64,000 nucleotides of DNA from Candidatus Epulonipiscium sp. (GCA_012841565.1 DUUM01000299.1:59794-123793); one strand, 5' to 3'; positions 44,455 through 54,288 are shown, counted from the first letter of the stretch. Notes: generated by a model not told the origin, from the sequence alone. Numbers and translations: made by a program.

Positions 44455-47064
44455 TTATAAAGTTTCAATAAACAACCCTTTCCCCTCATTATAATCAACC
44501 ACCAAAGTTGTATTAGGCTGAAGGTCCCTAGCAATTAAAATCCTACCTATTAAGGTCTCTACATTACGCTGTAAAAAACGTTTCAGCGGACGAGCACCAT
44601 ACAAAGGATCATACCCTTGCTCAACAATATAATCTTTCGCCTCTTCAGTTAAGGTAATAAGAAGTTGTTTATCCGTCAATCGATGTTGTAAATCTATGAT
44701 TAGAAGATCCACGATATCTCTAATTTCATCTTTTGTAAGTGGTTTATAAAAGACTATTTCATCAATTCTATTTAAGAACTCAGGTCTAAAATGTTGCTTA
44801 AGCGTATTTTCTACGTCAGCTTTAGCCTCTTCTTGAATTTCTCCTTTTGCATTAATACCTTCTAGAAGTATTTGGGACCCTAGATTTGATGTCATAATAA
44901 TAATTGTATTTTTAAAGTTTACAGTCCTACCTTTAGAATCTGTAATATGCCCATCATCTAGAACTTGAAGGAGTACATTAAATACATCACTGTGGGCTTT
45001 TTCCACTTCGTCAAAAAGAATGACTGCATAAGGTTTACGGCGTACAGCTTCCGTTAATTGCCCACCTTCTTCATAGCCAATATATCCTGGTGGCGCACCA
45101 ATTAATCTAGACACGGAATGTTTTTCCATGTATTCACTCATATCAATACGAATCATACTACTTTCATCATCAAATAACGCCTGGGCCAAAGCTTTTGCAA
45201 GCTCTGTTTTTCCAACACCTGTAGGCCCTAAAAACATAAAGGATCCAATAGGTTTACGAGGATCTTTTATCCCTGCTCTTGAGCGAATAATGGCATCTGT
45301 TACGGTTTGTACCGCTTCATCTTGGCCTATGACTCTTTCATGTAGAATCTTATCAAGGCTTAGAAGTTTTTCCCTTTCTCCTTCCATCAGTCTAGATATT
45401 GGGATTCCTGTCCATCTGCCTACTATTCGTGCAATTTCCTCTTCTGTTACTTTGTCTCTTAGAAGTGTGTTCTTTTTTTGATTTTCTTCTACAAGTTTCT
45501 CTTCTTCTTGTAGTTCTTTTTGGAGTGCAGGTAATTTGCCGTATTTAAGCTCTGCCGCTTTATTTAAATCATATTCTCTTTCTGCTTTTTCAATAAAACC
45601 ATTAATTCTTTCAATTTCTTCTCTTATTTTTTGGACTTTAGAAATATTGTCTTTCTCATTATCCCATTGAGCTTTCATTTGTTTAAAAGTTTCTCTTAAA
45701 TTTGCTAATTCCTTTTGAATATCTTTTAAATGCTCCTTAGATAAAGTATCCTTTTCTTTTTTAAGAGCAGCTTCTTCTATTTCATTTTGCATTATCTTAC
45801 GGGAAATTTCATCTAGTTCTGTTGGCATAGAGTCCATTTCTGTTCGAATCATAGCGCAAGCCTCATCTACTAAGTCAATGGCTTTGTCCGGTAAAAAGCG
45901 ATCTGATATATATCTGTCAGAAAGAACCGAGGCAGCAATCAGGGCAGCATCTTGAATTTGTACGCCATGATAAACTTCATAGCGCTCTTTAAGCCCTCTT
46001 AATATTGAAATCGTATCTTCTACGGTAGGCTCCTCAACCATCACCGGTTGAAAACGTCTTTCAAGAGCTGCATCCTTTTCAATATAATCCCTATACTCAT
46101 TAAGAGTTGTTGCCCCAATACAGTAGAGCTCGCCTCTGGCTAAAAGCGGCTTCAGTATATTTCCCGCATCCATGGCCCCTTCTGATTTGCCTGCCCCTAC
46201 AATAGTGTGTAATTCGTCAATAAAAAGTAAAATTTGACCTTCACTTTTTCTGATTACTTCCAGTACAGCTTTAAGGCGTTCTTCAAATTCCCCTCTAAAT
46301 TTTGCACCGGCAATCAAAGCCCCCATATCTAAGGCAAATATTTGTCTATTTTTCAAACTATCTGGTACATCGCCTCGTACAATTCTTTGGGCTAATCCTT
46401 CTGCAATAGCTGTTTTCCCCACACCCGGTTCTCCAATAAGAACTGGATTATTTTTAGTTTTACGAGAAAGAATTCTAATGGTATCCCTTATTTCAGTATC
46501 CCTACCAATAACAGGATCTAATTTTTGATTTCTAGCAAGTTCTACTAAATCTACACCATATTTGGATAAGACATCATAAGTAGACTCAGGGCTATCTGTT
46601 GTCACTCTTGCATTGCCACGAATAGCCGTTAATATCTCTGAGAACTTCTTCTTTTTAATGCCAAATGAATCTAATATCTTTTTAACTTCGCTATTACCTT
46701 TATCAAAAAGCCCAAGCATAATGTGTTCTACTGAAATATATTCATCTTTCATTGACTCTGCTTCTTTGGCTGCTTGCCTAAAAACATTGTCAGATTCCTC
46801 AGAAATATATATCTTTCCTGCTTCTCTACCAGGTCCACTCACTTTTGGTTTATGGTCAATCTTTTCTTTAACAAGCTCAGCAATACTGGCCGTATCCAAG
46901 TTCATTTTAGAAAAAAGTTGTGAAATCAAACCTTGATTATCTTGCAAGAGGGCATATAAAATGTGCTCTTGATCGATTTGTATGTTCCCGGATTCTAATG
47001 CAATATTTTGAGCTTCTTCTACTACTTCTAATGATTTTTGCGTGAATTTATTCATATTCATCAT
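44455..47064 (-). CDS. clpB: ATP-dependent disaggregase ClpB
   Basis: This 869-residue AAA+ chaperone, with DnaK, rescues aggregated proteins. An N-terminal Clp-N double repeat (1-145) is followed by AAA1 with GEPGVGKTA, a coiled-coil middle domain (about 400-530, rich in Glu/Lys) and AAA2 with [14 protein letters not shown]. It lies 15 bp after a ribbon-helix-helix-type gene on the same strand, and the two share a promoter. Confidence 0.97.
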   Translation of the reverse strand: MMNMNKFTQKSLEVVEEAQNIALESGNIQIDQEHILYALLQDNQGLISQLFSKMNLDTASIAELVKEKIDHKPKVSGPGREAGKIYISEESDNVFRQAAKEAESMKDEYISVEHIMLGLFDKGNSEVKKILDSFGIKKKKFSEILTAIRGNARVTTDSPESTYDVLSKYGVDLVELARNQKLDPVIGRDTEIRDTIRILSRKTKNNPVLIGEPGVGKTAIAEGLAQRIVRGDVPDSLKNRQIFALDMGALIAGAKFRGEFEERLKAVLEVIRKSEGQILLFIDELHTIVGAGKSEGAMDAGNILKPLLARGELYCIGATTLNEYRDYIEKDAALERRFQPVMVEEPTVEDTISILRGLKERYEVYHGVQIQDAALIAASVLSDRYISDRFLPDKAIDLVDEACAMIRTEMDSMPTELDEISRKIMQNEIEEAALKKEKDTLSKEHLKDIQKELANLRETFKQMKAQWDNEKDNISKVQKIREEIERINGFIEKAEREYDLNKAAELKYGKLPALQKELQEEEKLVEENQKKNTLLRDKVTEEEIARIVGRWTGIPISRLMEGEREKLLSLDKILHERVIGQDEAVQTVTDAIIRSRAGIKDPRKPIGSFMFLGPTGVGKTELAKALAQALFDDESSMIRIDMSEYMEKHSVSRLIGAPPGYIGYEEGGQLTEAVRRKPYAVILFDEVEKAHSDVFNVLLQVLDDGHITDSKGRTVNFKNTIIIMTSNLGSQILLEGINAKGEIQEEAKADVENTLKQHFRPEFLNRIDEIVFYKPLTKDEIRDIVDLLIIDLQHRLTDKQLLITLTEEAKDYIVEQGYDPLYGARPLKRFLQRNVETLIGRILIARDLQPNTTLVVDYNEGKGLFIETL

Positions 47065-47079
47065 ATATTCCTCCTTAAA

Positions 47080-47754
47080 TTATATTAATATTGGATCATC
47101 ATTTAAAAATTTTGTATACATTGCTTCTATTTTTCGTGCACCCACATCTACATCGTTTAAATTGGTCAGATAAATGCCAAGTAAACCATCTAGCATCTGA
47201 ACATAATCACCCATTGCGAGGGCCATGGTGTCAGTTGTGAATGTGAGGTCCACATCTACAATAATAAGTTCGCGCCTAAAACGACCTTCTCCTTCATTTG
47301 TGAAATAAGGAACCGGCCTCTGGGGAAAATATTTTGTCATGTAAACTTGTTCCATTGCTGAAAATAATTTAAAAAAATCATATAAATATTGCTGCAAGTC
47401 ACTAGATTGGCTTCTAGATGTAATTTTAAGTTCCCCTATAGCTGTATCAACTGTGCGGTACAATTCAATAAAATACCGAATTGTGGGGTTATATTTATAC
47501 GACAAAACACTTCTAATTGAAATACAATAATCTGAGGGCTGAAGATTGATTTGAAACTTTTTATCATCTTCCATGGCACGCATCATTTTATCAAAAACAT
47601 CTCTCATCCTCACCTCTGGCGTAATGAGCATAACTTCCTGAGCTAGTAGCTGGTTGATCAAGTTCGACCGACTCGTATTTTGCTCGTAAGCCATTTGATC
47701 AATTGCCTTCACAACATCATCCATTAAGACAAGACTATAGACACTTCTTTTCAT
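47080..47754 (-). CDS. Ribbon-helix-helix-like protein upstream of clpB
   Basis: This 224-residue protein starts with a ribbon-helix-helix pattern (SVYSLVLMDDVVKAIDQMAYEQNTSRSNLINQLLAQE) typical of CopG/Arc-type DNA-binding domains. The remaining 180 residues are mixed and match no family I recognise. AAGGTGATG precedes the ATG. It is cotranscribed with clpB from a strong promoter, suggesting a regulatory role at that locus, but target DNA is unknown. Confidence 0.7.
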   Translation of the reverse strand: MKRSVYSLVLMDDVVKAIDQMAYEQNTSRSNLINQLLAQEVMLITPEVRMRDVFDKMMRAMEDDKKFQINLQPSDYCISIRSVLSYKYNPTIRYFIELYRTVDTAIGELKITSRSQSSDLQQYLYDFFKLFSAMEQVYMTKYFPQRPVPYFTNEGEGRFRRELIIVDVDLTFTTDTMALAMGDYVQMLDGLLGIYLTNLNDVDVGARKIEAMYTKFLNDDPILI

Positions 47755-47804
47755 ATCATCACCTTATGCTTTTTATAGTACGTATTGATTTTCTTTCTAA
47801 ATTT

Positions 47805-47833
47805 ATTATATGTCTTTTCTTACACTCTGTCAA
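47805..47833 (-). promoter_or_regulatory. Sigma-A promoter of the RHH-clpB operon
   Basis: On the minus strand -35 TTGACA (47828-47833), exactly 17 bp, -10 TATAAT (47805-47810), a consensus vegetative promoter. No CIRCE or CtsR site is evident nearby. Confidence 0.8.
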
Positions 47834-47957
47834 CGTTATTATATAATTACACTTACAAATTATATCCTTATACTCGCAATGTTCTTGTTTTTAAATAATC
47901 TTTTAAAGAAAATCAGGGAATTCATCATTAACACTAGGTTATATCCATTAATTAGGT

Positions 47958-48338
47958 ATTAACAATATCCGATTTGATGATATAATAATAGAAGGTTTTA
48001 CACTTTTAGATGAAATCATAGAAAAAGACAAAATAACACACTATATGGAATCATGTTTGAGGTATCTGCTAAGTATGAGAAATGATATTGATAAAGACGA
48101 ATTGATCCAGATAGCTGATCAAATATCAGTCGAAGGGAGTGAATTAGTAATGACAATAGCAGATAAAATAAGGGAAGAAGGAAAGTTAGAAGGAAAGCTA
48201 GAAGGAAAACAAGAGGAAATCAGAAAAGTAGTTAAAAATGCAATTGTAAAAAGGATGGACATCGAAGATATAATGGATCTCACCGGTATGACTGAGGGAG
48301 AAATAGACAATATAAGCAAAGAAATGCTACAACGATAG
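47958..48338 (+). pseudogene. Remnant of an Rpn-family (PD-(D/E)XK) putative transposase/nuclease
   Basis: Only the C-terminal third of the protein remains. The open frame begins after a stop codon at about 47958 and carries similarity before the first ATG (48045), for example IIIEGFTLLDEIIEKDKITHYMESCLRYLLSMRNDI. It ends with the family's repeats of EGKLEGKLEGKQEE and a helical tail. The nuclease domain is missing. This suggests decay of an Rpn-type recombination-promoting nuclease gene. Confidence 0.7.
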
Positions 48339-48409
48339 AACATTCCAAAATACTACTAGGGGGTAGAGAGCTAAATGCTTTCTAGTCCCTTTTTTCTTTG
48401 AAAAGGTGT

Positions 48410-48430
48410 CTGACACGGTATCATTGGTAA
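48410..48430. repeat. Short AAAAGGTGTCTGACACGG palindromic word
   Basis: AAGGTGTCTGACAC-type words are known to me as ends of REP-like repeats in Firmicutes. The centre GTGTC-TGACAC is a near-perfect palindrome. It lies upstream of the small lipoprotein gene and next to the Rpn remnant. Confidence 0.35.
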
Positions 48431-48503
48431 TAATGCCAAGGACGGAACCTTTTTATAATTCCCCTCGTCAAAGACATACACCATTAAATTAAGGAGGTAT
48501 TTC

Positions 48504-48836
48504 ATGAAAAAGTCATTTTCAATACTATTAGTTTTTGTTCTTTCATTATCAATATTAACAGGGTGTTCAAAACCTGCAACTGCAGATCAAAGTTTATCTA
48601 CACAGCCACCTAGTAAAATCGCATCAGAATTTACGGATGCTGACGGTGTGTTTAACGGCATCATTGATACAGATTCAGTAGAGATAGCCATGAGCCCACA
48701 AGACATAGTTGTTTTTACAACCTATAATGTTGCCGACCAAATCACACCTATTAAACCTGGAGATAAAGTAAAATTCTCATATGTACCAGGCCCAGACGAC
48801 AGACTTACAATTAGCAAAATAGAAGTAATGGAATAA
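48504..48836 (+). CDS. Small lipoprotein of unknown function
   Basis: This 110-residue protein has the N-terminus MKKSFSILLVFVLSLSILTG followed by the lipobox Cys (LTGC), so it is a membrane-anchored lipoprotein. The mature 80 residues have no recognised domain; a segment such as GVFNGIIDTDSVEI and TPIKPGDKVKFSYVPGPDDRLTISKIEV suggests a small beta domain. AGGAGG precedes the ATG. It runs toward ung and a family 2 palindrome lies between the two. Confidence 0.8.
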   Translation: MKKSFSILLVFVLSLSILTGCSKPATADQSLSTQPPSKIASEFTDADGVFNGIIDTDSVEIAMSPQDIVVFTTYNVADQITPIKPGDKVKFSYVPGPDDRLTISKIEVME

Positions 48837-48841
48837 AACAT

Positions 48842-48938
48842 CCCCCGCAATGGTCGGTAGAAAAACATCCCTATGGGCATCCTTTGGTTTACCAACCAAG
48901 AGATACCCATAGGGATGTTTTTGCCTACCTAATGCGGC
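48842..48938. repeat. Variable-arm palindrome, loop family 2 (copy 2c)
   Basis: On the minus strand the ends are GCCGCATTAGGTAGGC and ACCGACCATTGCGGGG. The arms ACATCCCTAT and ATAGGGATGT pair perfectly, with inner stem TTGGTT/AACCAA and CAAAGGATGCC. It lies 6 bp after both converging gene ends: 6 bp after the lipoprotein stop (48836) and 6 bp from the ung stop (48945). It probably acts as the shared 3' end. Confidence 0.9.
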
Positions 48939-48944
48939 AACAAC

Positions 48945-49625
48945 CTAATGTGTAAAATCACTAATCTGCCAATTAATCGGCACTTTACCCTCACCCATTA
49001 ATAGGTCGTTCACCTTAGCAAAATGATTGCACCCAAAGAAACCCCGACTTGCTGACAAGGGACTTGGATGCACGGCCGTTAATATAGGGTGCCGATCATT
49101 GGTAATCATTTTAATCTTTTCTTTTGCATTATTTCCCCAGAGGATAAAAATAACCGGGTCTTCTCTTTCATTAAGAACCCTAATAACTTGATCCGTAAAC
49201 TTCTCCCAGCCTTTTTTCCTATGAGAATTAGGTTCTGCTAGCCTCACTGTTAAAACAGTGTTTAAAAGTAAAACCCCTTGGTTTGCCCATTCTAAAAGGT
49301 ACCCATTGTTTGGCATGGTACACCCTAGACTCTCATGCAGTTCCTTAAACATATTCCGAAGAGAAGGTGGAATTCTTACGCCTGGCATGACTGAAAACGC
49401 TAGGCCATGGGACTGGTTTTCTCCGTGGTATGGGTCTTGTCCTAGGATAACCACTTTCGTTTCTTTAAAGGATGTGGTTTTAAAAGCATTAAAAACATTT
49501 TCTCGCAAAGGTAAAACTATTTGTTCTTTATATTCTTTTTCAAGAAAACCCCTTAATTCAATATAATAATCTTTTGTAAACTCATCTTTAAGTATTTGAT
49601 CCCAGTCATTATTAAAGGTCACCAT
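48945..49625 (-). CDS. ung: Uracil-DNA glycosylase
   Basis: This 226-residue enzyme removes uracil from DNA in base excision repair. The water-activating motif GQDPYHG (62-68) and the C-terminal HPSPLSA motif are intact. AAGGAG fits the ATG. Confidence 0.97.
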   Translation of the reverse strand: MVTFNNDWDQILKDEFTKDYYIELRGFLEKEYKEQIVLPLRENVFNAFKTTSFKETKVVILGQDPYHGENQSHGLAFSVMPGVRIPPSLRNMFKELHESLGCTMPNNGYLLEWANQGVLLLNTVLTVRLAEPNSHRKKGWEKFTDQVIRVLNEREDPVIFILWGNNAKEKIKMITNDRHPILTAVHPSPLSASRGFFGCNHFAKVNDLLMGEGKVPINWQISDFTH

Positions 49626-49664
49626 ACAAACACTCCTTAATAAAACAAAGTTTTAATCCTTATT

Positions 49665-50348
49665 TTAGAAAAACATATAATATAAAATTGGTAAAAAAAC
49701 AGCTGGCAACAAATTAGCTATTTTAATCTTAGTAATCCCAAGAAGATTAAAGCCAATAGCCATAATTAAAAGGCTCCCAATAGCTGTCATATCACTAATG
49801 GCAAATGCCCCAAGCACGTCCTTTACATAACTTGCTCCAATTGCAATAATGCCTTGATAGATAAAAACTGAGATGCCTGATAGCACCACCCCAACCCCCA
49901 TGGTTGATGCAAATATAATAGACGTTACACCGTCCAAAATAGCTTTTGAACTAAGAATATTATGCCTGCCCATTAAGCCACTTTCTAATGCCCCTGTAAT
50001 TGCCATGGCACCTACGCAAAACAAAAGACTACAGGTTACAAAGCCTTCTGCAATATTAGACTTGCCACCTTTAAAGGCTTTTTCTATTTTTATCCCTAGA
50101 TTTTCAAATCGTCTATCTATATCAATCGCTTCTCCTATAATGGCCCCTATGACAACTGAAATAATAACCACCATCTCATTATTAACTTTATCCAGTCCTA
50201 ATATTCCTATGAGTAAAACACATAGTCCAATGCCTTGTAACATGGTAACTTTTATTTTTTTTGGTATGCCACCTTTTAAAACTAACCCTATCATTCCCCC
50301 TGCCATAATGGCCGCCGCATTAATCAAGGTTCCTAGTAATACATCCAT
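49665..50348 (-). CDS. DUF554 family membrane protein
   Basis: This protein of about 227 residues has six or seven hydrophobic helices and matches DUF554 (TTLINAAAIMAGGMIGLVLKGG and GAMAITGALESG). DUF554 members are predicted small-molecule transporters; the substrate is unknown. The frame extends to 50387, but GGGG at 8 nt fits the ATG at 50348. The his operon terminator lies between. Confidence 0.87.
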   Translation of the reverse strand: MDVLLGTLINAAAIMAGGMIGLVLKGGIPKKIKVTMLQGIGLCVLLIGILGLDKVNNEMVVIISVVIGAIIGEAIDIDRRFENLGIKIEKAFKGGKSNIAEGFVTCSLLFCVGAMAITGALESGLMGRHNILSSKAILDGVTSIIFASTMGVGVVLSGISVFIYQGIIAIGASYVKDVLGAFAISDMTAIGSLLIMAIGFNLLGITKIKIANLLPAVFLPILYYMFF

Positions 50349-50377
50349 ATCCAAATCCCCTATCATTTTATAATATG

Positions 50378-50403
50378 TAAAAAGCACCTGCTTACCCAGA
50401 TGC
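50378..50403 (-). terminator. Terminator at the end of the histidine operon
   Basis: On the minus strand GCATCT and AGGTGC pair around an 8-nt loop and are followed by TTTTTAC, directly after hisIE. It also separates the his operon from the DUF554 gene. Confidence 0.7.
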
Positions 50404-50414
50404 TAATGGTCACC

Positions 50415-51074
50415 TTATTTTCTTTTAGCAAGTTCTTGGTACACATCATCCCATGTAACGCCAAGTTCAAGCATGAGGACAGATAAATGAAATAACAGGT
50501 CTGATACTTCAAATATAACCTCTGCCTTATCATCATTTTTAGATGCAATAATAACCTCTGTTGCTTCTTCTCCTACTTTTTTAAGGATTTTATCAATCCC
50601 CGCTGAAAGCAGGTAGTTTGTGTAAGAACCTTCTTTAGGATTTTCTTTTCTATCTGCGATAATACCATATACATAGCTTACCATATTGCCATTGTCTGTA
50701 TGGTCAGCACTAGCAACTTCAACTGGCGCTTCTTCTTTCCAGTTATCGTTTTCAATAGTACGATAAAAACAGGTGTGATTACCTGTGTGACAAGATATGC
50801 CGCCAACTTGCTCAATTTGAAGGAGGAGTGCATCTCCGTCGCAATCGATGCTAATGGAACGTAGGAGTTGAAAGTATCCTGAGGTCTCACCTTTTTCCCA
50901 TAATTCTTGTCTGCTTCTACTGTAATAGTAAACTCTGCCTGTTTCTATGGTCTTAGTTAAAGCTTCTTCATTCATATAGGCCATCATTCTTACTTTCTTA
51001 GAATGAGCATCTTGAACGATGACAGCTACTAATCCTTTATCATCCCATTTTATTTCCTTTAATATATTCGTCAT
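50415..51074 (-). CDS. hisIE: Bifunctional phosphoribosyl-AMP cyclohydrolase/phosphoribosyl-ATP pyrophosphatase
   Basis: This 219-residue fusion catalyses steps two and three of histidine synthesis. The HisI half (1-110) carries the metal site DCDGDALLLQIEQVG, SCHTGNHTCFYR. The HisE half (about 120-219) carries EEATEVIIASKNDDKAEVIFEVSDLLFHL. It is the last gene of the operon. Confidence 0.96.
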   Translation of the reverse strand: MTNILKEIKWDDKGLVAVIVQDAHSKKVRMMAYMNEEALTKTIETGRVYYYSRSRQELWEKGETSGYFQLLRSISIDCDGDALLLQIEQVGGISCHTGNHTCFYRTIENDNWKEEAPVEVASADHTDNGNMVSYVYGIIADRKENPKEGSYTNYLLSAGIDKILKKVGEEATEVIIASKNDDKAEVIFEVSDLLFHLSVLMLELGVTWDDVYQELAKRK

Positions 51075-51120
51075 TCCTTCACCCCTTTTATCTTTATTGT
51101 AACACTATTTTACTTTCCTA

Positions 51121-51879
51121 TTATTTTACTTTAACATTATTTTCAGCTAGATACGCTTTAAGATCCATGATCTCTAATTCTTTAAAATGAAACAATGAAG
51201 CGGCTAAAGCTGCATCTGCATAGCCATTGGTTAAGACGTCTAAAAAGTCTTCTTTAGATCCTGCTCCGCCGGATGCTATAACTGGAATCTTAACGGCCTT
51301 GGCGACTGCTTTTGTTAAGTTAATATCATATCCATTTTTAACCCCATCTGAGTCCATACTGGTTAGAAGTATCTCTCCCGCTCCTCGCCTTTCCATCTCT
51401 TTTGCCCATTCTACCACATCTATCCCTGTATTGGTTCGCCCACCTTGGACAAATACTTCAAATATATCTTTTGTTTCATTATACTTTGCATCAATACCAA
51501 TTACAATTTTTTCACCGCCAAATTTTTTACTAGCCTTGCTTACAAAATCAGGATTTGAAACAGCTGCTGAGCCTATTGAAATTTTATTAGCCCCTTGATC
51601 TAGGACACTTTGAATATCTTCTAGAGTACTAATGCCACCGCCTACTGTCACTGGCATGGTAATATTCTCCACAATCCCCTTAATAACACTAAGCATGGTA
51701 CCACGGCCTTCATTTGAAGCTGTAATATCTAGTAACACAATTTCATCTGCGCCTGCTTTTTCATATGCTTTGGCTATTTCAATTGGGTCACCTGCATCTA
51801 TTAGATTAATAAAATTAACCCCTTTAACCACTCGTCCTGATTTTAAATCTAAGCATGGAATAATTCTTTTTATGTTCAT
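51121..51879 (-). CDS. hisF: Imidazole glycerol phosphate synthase, cyclase subunit
   Basis: This 252-residue TIM barrel joins PRFAR and ammonia to form imidazole glycerol phosphate and AICAR. Catalytic Asp residues lie in IPCLDLKSGRVVKG and IGIDAKY. The glutaminase partner HisH, which normally supplies ammonia, is not encoded in this operon. Confidence 0.96.
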   Translation of the reverse strand: MNIKRIIPCLDLKSGRVVKGVNFINLIDAGDPIEIAKAYEKAGADEIVLLDITASNEGRGTMLSVIKGIVENITMPVTVGGGISTLEDIQSVLDQGANKISIGSAAVSNPDFVSKASKKFGGEKIVIGIDAKYNETKDIFEVFVQGGRTNTGIDVVEWAKEMERRGAGEILLTSMDSDGVKNGYDINLTKAVAKAVKIPVIASGGAGSKEDFLDVLTNGYADAALAASLFHFKELEIMDLKAYLAENNVKVK

Positions 51880-51890
51880 AGCTCGCCACC

Positions 51891-52607
51891 TTATTTTATG
51901 ATTTGTAATGCTTCTTCAAGGGTAAATGCGTCTAGATATAGTGCAACACCAATAATGGTACCCGCTGCATTAATCTTTTTTGTATTGACTAGATCATCTA
52001 ATTTAGATACGCCACCTGAAGCGATAATATCCATTTCAGTTACTTTAATTAAAGCTTCTGTTGCCTTTATGTTAGGGCCTTTCATCATACCATCTTGAGC
52101 AATATCTGTATAAACAATTGTTTGTACGCCGTAAGATTTCATTTCTAAACAAACATCTGTTGCATCTTTACTAGATACGGTTTCCCAGCCATGAATAGCT
52201 ACCTTACCATCTTTAGCATCTACCCCAACCACAATTTTTTCACCGCCATGAATTTCTACAGCTTCTTTAACAAGGAGCGGATTTTCAATGGCTGCTGTTC
52301 CTAAAATAACACGGGCTACGCCTAAGGATAAGCCTTCTTTAATATCTTCTAAGGTACGAATACCGCCCCCTAGTTGAATAGGAATAGAAACTGCCTTGGC
52401 CATTTTAGCGATTATTTCACGGTTAGCCCCAGCGCCTCTTTGAGCCCCATCTAAATCTACAACGTGGATATAGTCTGCTCCGGCCTTTTCCCATCTTTTA
52501 GCCATTTCTACTGGGTCATCCCCATAAACTGTGGTTGTGCTAAAATCGCCTTTTTTTAAACGCACACACTTCCCATCTTGAATATCTATTGCAGGATATA
52601 ATATCAT
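51891..52607 (-). CDS. hisA: Phosphoribosylformimino-5-aminoimidazole carboxamide ribotide isomerase
   Basis: This 238-residue TIM barrel isomerises ProFAR to PRFAR. Catalytic Asp lies in YPAIDIQDGKCVRL, and the phosphate-binding repeats include IQLGGGIRTLEDI and IIASGGVSKLDDL. It is followed by hisF after 11 bp and preceded directly by hisB, the place where hisH would normally be. Confidence 0.96.
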   Translation of the reverse strand: MILYPAIDIQDGKCVRLKKGDFSTTTVYGDDPVEMAKRWEKAGADYIHVVDLDGAQRGAGANREIIAKMAKAVSIPIQLGGGIRTLEDIKEGLSLGVARVILGTAAIENPLLVKEAVEIHGGEKIVVGVDAKDGKVAIHGWETVSSKDATDVCLEMKSYGVQTIVYTDIAQDGMMKGPNIKATEALIKVTEMDIIASGGVSKLDDLVNTKKINAAGTIIGVALYLDAFTLEEALQIIK

Positions 52608-52644
52608 TGTGTTCCTCCGAATTTCAGTTTTATTTTATCTATTT

Positions 52645-53232
52645 TTATAACATTCCTTTTGTAGAAGGGACGCCCTCCACTCTTGGATCAAGAGTTGTTG
52701 CCACATCTAGCGCTCGCCCAAAAGCTTTATATATGCCTTCAATCATATGGTGGTTGTTTTTCCCCGCCATTATTTTAATATGCATATTAATACCGGCTCC
52801 TAGGCATACTGCTCTGAAGAATTCTTCTACCATTTCAGTATCATATCCGCCTACTGCTGGTACTGTAAATGCCCCATCAAAAGCTAAATAAGGTCTGCCT
52901 GAAATATCTAATGCGCACAGAATTAAAGTTTCATCCATAGGCAGCATAATATCTCCATACCGGCGAATGCCTTTTTTATCCCCTAATGCCTTAGCAATGC
53001 ATTGGCCTAAAACAATGCCTGTATCTTCTATGGTATGGTGACAATCTACTTCAATATCCCCATTTACTTTTACGGTCAGGTCAAATAACCCATGCTTTGA
53101 AAAAAGAATCAACATATGGTCTAAAAAAGGAATTCTCGTGTCGATATCCGATTTTCCTCTTCCACCTATCAGAAGCTCCATTTTAATATCCGTTTCAAAA
53201 GTGGTCCGTGCTACACTACTTTTTCTCTCCAT
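52645..53232 (-). CDS. hisB: Imidazoleglycerol-phosphate dehydratase
   Basis: This 195-residue monofunctional dehydratase carries its metal-binding clusters in DHMLILFSKHG, DCHHTIEDTG and NHHMIEGIYKAFGRAL. It has no histidinol-phosphatase domain. Its ATG follows the hisC stop codon without a gap. Confidence 0.97.
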   Translation of the reverse strand: MERKSSVARTTFETDIKMELLIGGRGKSDIDTRIPFLDHMLILFSKHGLFDLTVKVNGDIEVDCHHTIEDTGIVLGQCIAKALGDKKGIRRYGDIMLPMDETLILCALDISGRPYLAFDGAFTVPAVGGYDTEMVEEFFRAVCLGAGINMHIKIMAGKNNHHMIEGIYKAFGRALDVATTLDPRVEGVPSTKGML

Positions 53233-54288
53233 TTAGTTAACAGCCTCCTTAATATTTTCTAGAACAAACTCATTCTGTTCTTTAGTTCCAACAGAAATAC
53301 GGTACATTTTCTTGCCTCGTATATTCATTCCTCGAATATGGATATTCTTTGTCTTTAAATACTCATCTAGTTCTATTTTATCACATTCTACAAGTAAAAA
53401 GTTAGCATCTGACGGGTATACTTTAAGGCCCATTGCTTCTAATGCTTGCTTAATCTCTTCTCTTGCTCTTTTCATATCTTCAATGTGTATTTTGTAAGGA
53501 TTAGGATTTTCAATCACTGTCTGAGCAACCATTTGTGTAAATGTATTGACGTTGTAAGGTGGCTTGGCTATTTCTATAGGATATAGGGCTTTTTCACTTC
53601 CTATCCCGTAACCAATCCTTAACCCAGCAAGCCCATAGGCCTTGGAAAAAGTCCTTAAAACCACAATATTTTCAAATTCATTAATTAATGATATGGCACT
53701 TTCATCATTAAATTCTCCGTACGCCTCATCCACCATAATTGGGCATGTCACCTGCTTGGCAATCTGTCTTATTTGATTCAGGGACAAGCTATTACCTGTT
53801 GGATTATTAGGCGTACATAAGATTAGTAATCTAGCATCATTATCATGACATGCTTTTATCATTTCTTCTATATCATAAGAAAAATCATCCTTTAAAGAAA
53901 CAGGTATGCCCTTGCCGTGATTTAAGGTAATAACCGATTGATACATACTAAAGGATGGATCCGGATAAACCACAGCATCCCATGGCATTAAAATACCCCG
54001 CATCATACAATCAATTAGCTGATCTGAGCCTACGCCGCAAACGACTTGCTTCTCACCTACCCCATAGTACTTGGCAATAGAATTTCTAAGAGAGTCGCAA
54101 TTGGAATCTGGATACACACTGAAATTTTCTTTTTCACTTAACCAATTAATAATATTTTCTCGTACACCTTCATCCATTTTATAAGGGTTCTCATTAGCAT
54201 CTAGCTTAATAACCCCCGTCACATGGTCTGCTTTATAAGGGGTAAACCCCATTAAATCCTCACGAATATATGCTTTTTTAGTCATCAT
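53233..54288 (-). CDS. hisC: Histidinol-phosphate aminotransferase
   Basis: This 351-residue PLP enzyme makes histidinol phosphate. The PLP lysine lies in RTFSKAYGLAGLRIGY, and CTPNNPTGN and DEAYGEF are conserved. The gene overlaps the hisD stop codon by 11 bp. Confidence 0.96.
   Translation of the reverse strand: MMTKKAYIREDLMGFTPYKADHVTGVIKLDANENPYKMDEGVRENIINWLSEKENFSVYPDSNCDSLRNSIAKYYGVGEKQVVCGVGSDQLIDCMMRGILMPWDAVVYPDPSFSMYQSVITLNHGKGIPVSLKDDFSYDIEEMIKACHDNDARLLILCTPNNPTGNSLSLNQIRQIAKQVTCPIMVDEAYGEFNDESAISLINEFENIVVLRTFSKAYGLAGLRIGYGIGSEKALYPIEIAKPPYNVNTFTQMVAQTVIENPNPYKIHIEDMKRAREEIKQALEAMGLKVYPSDANFLLVECDKIELDEYLKTKNIHIRGMNIRGKKMYRISVGTKEQNEFVLENIKEAVN

Noticed and set aside
1522..48938. 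Integron attC sites as an explanation for the variable palindromes
   Set aside because: attC sites also have variable stems, but need GTTRRRY/RYYYAAC ends and lie between gene cassettes with an integrase. None of this is seen.
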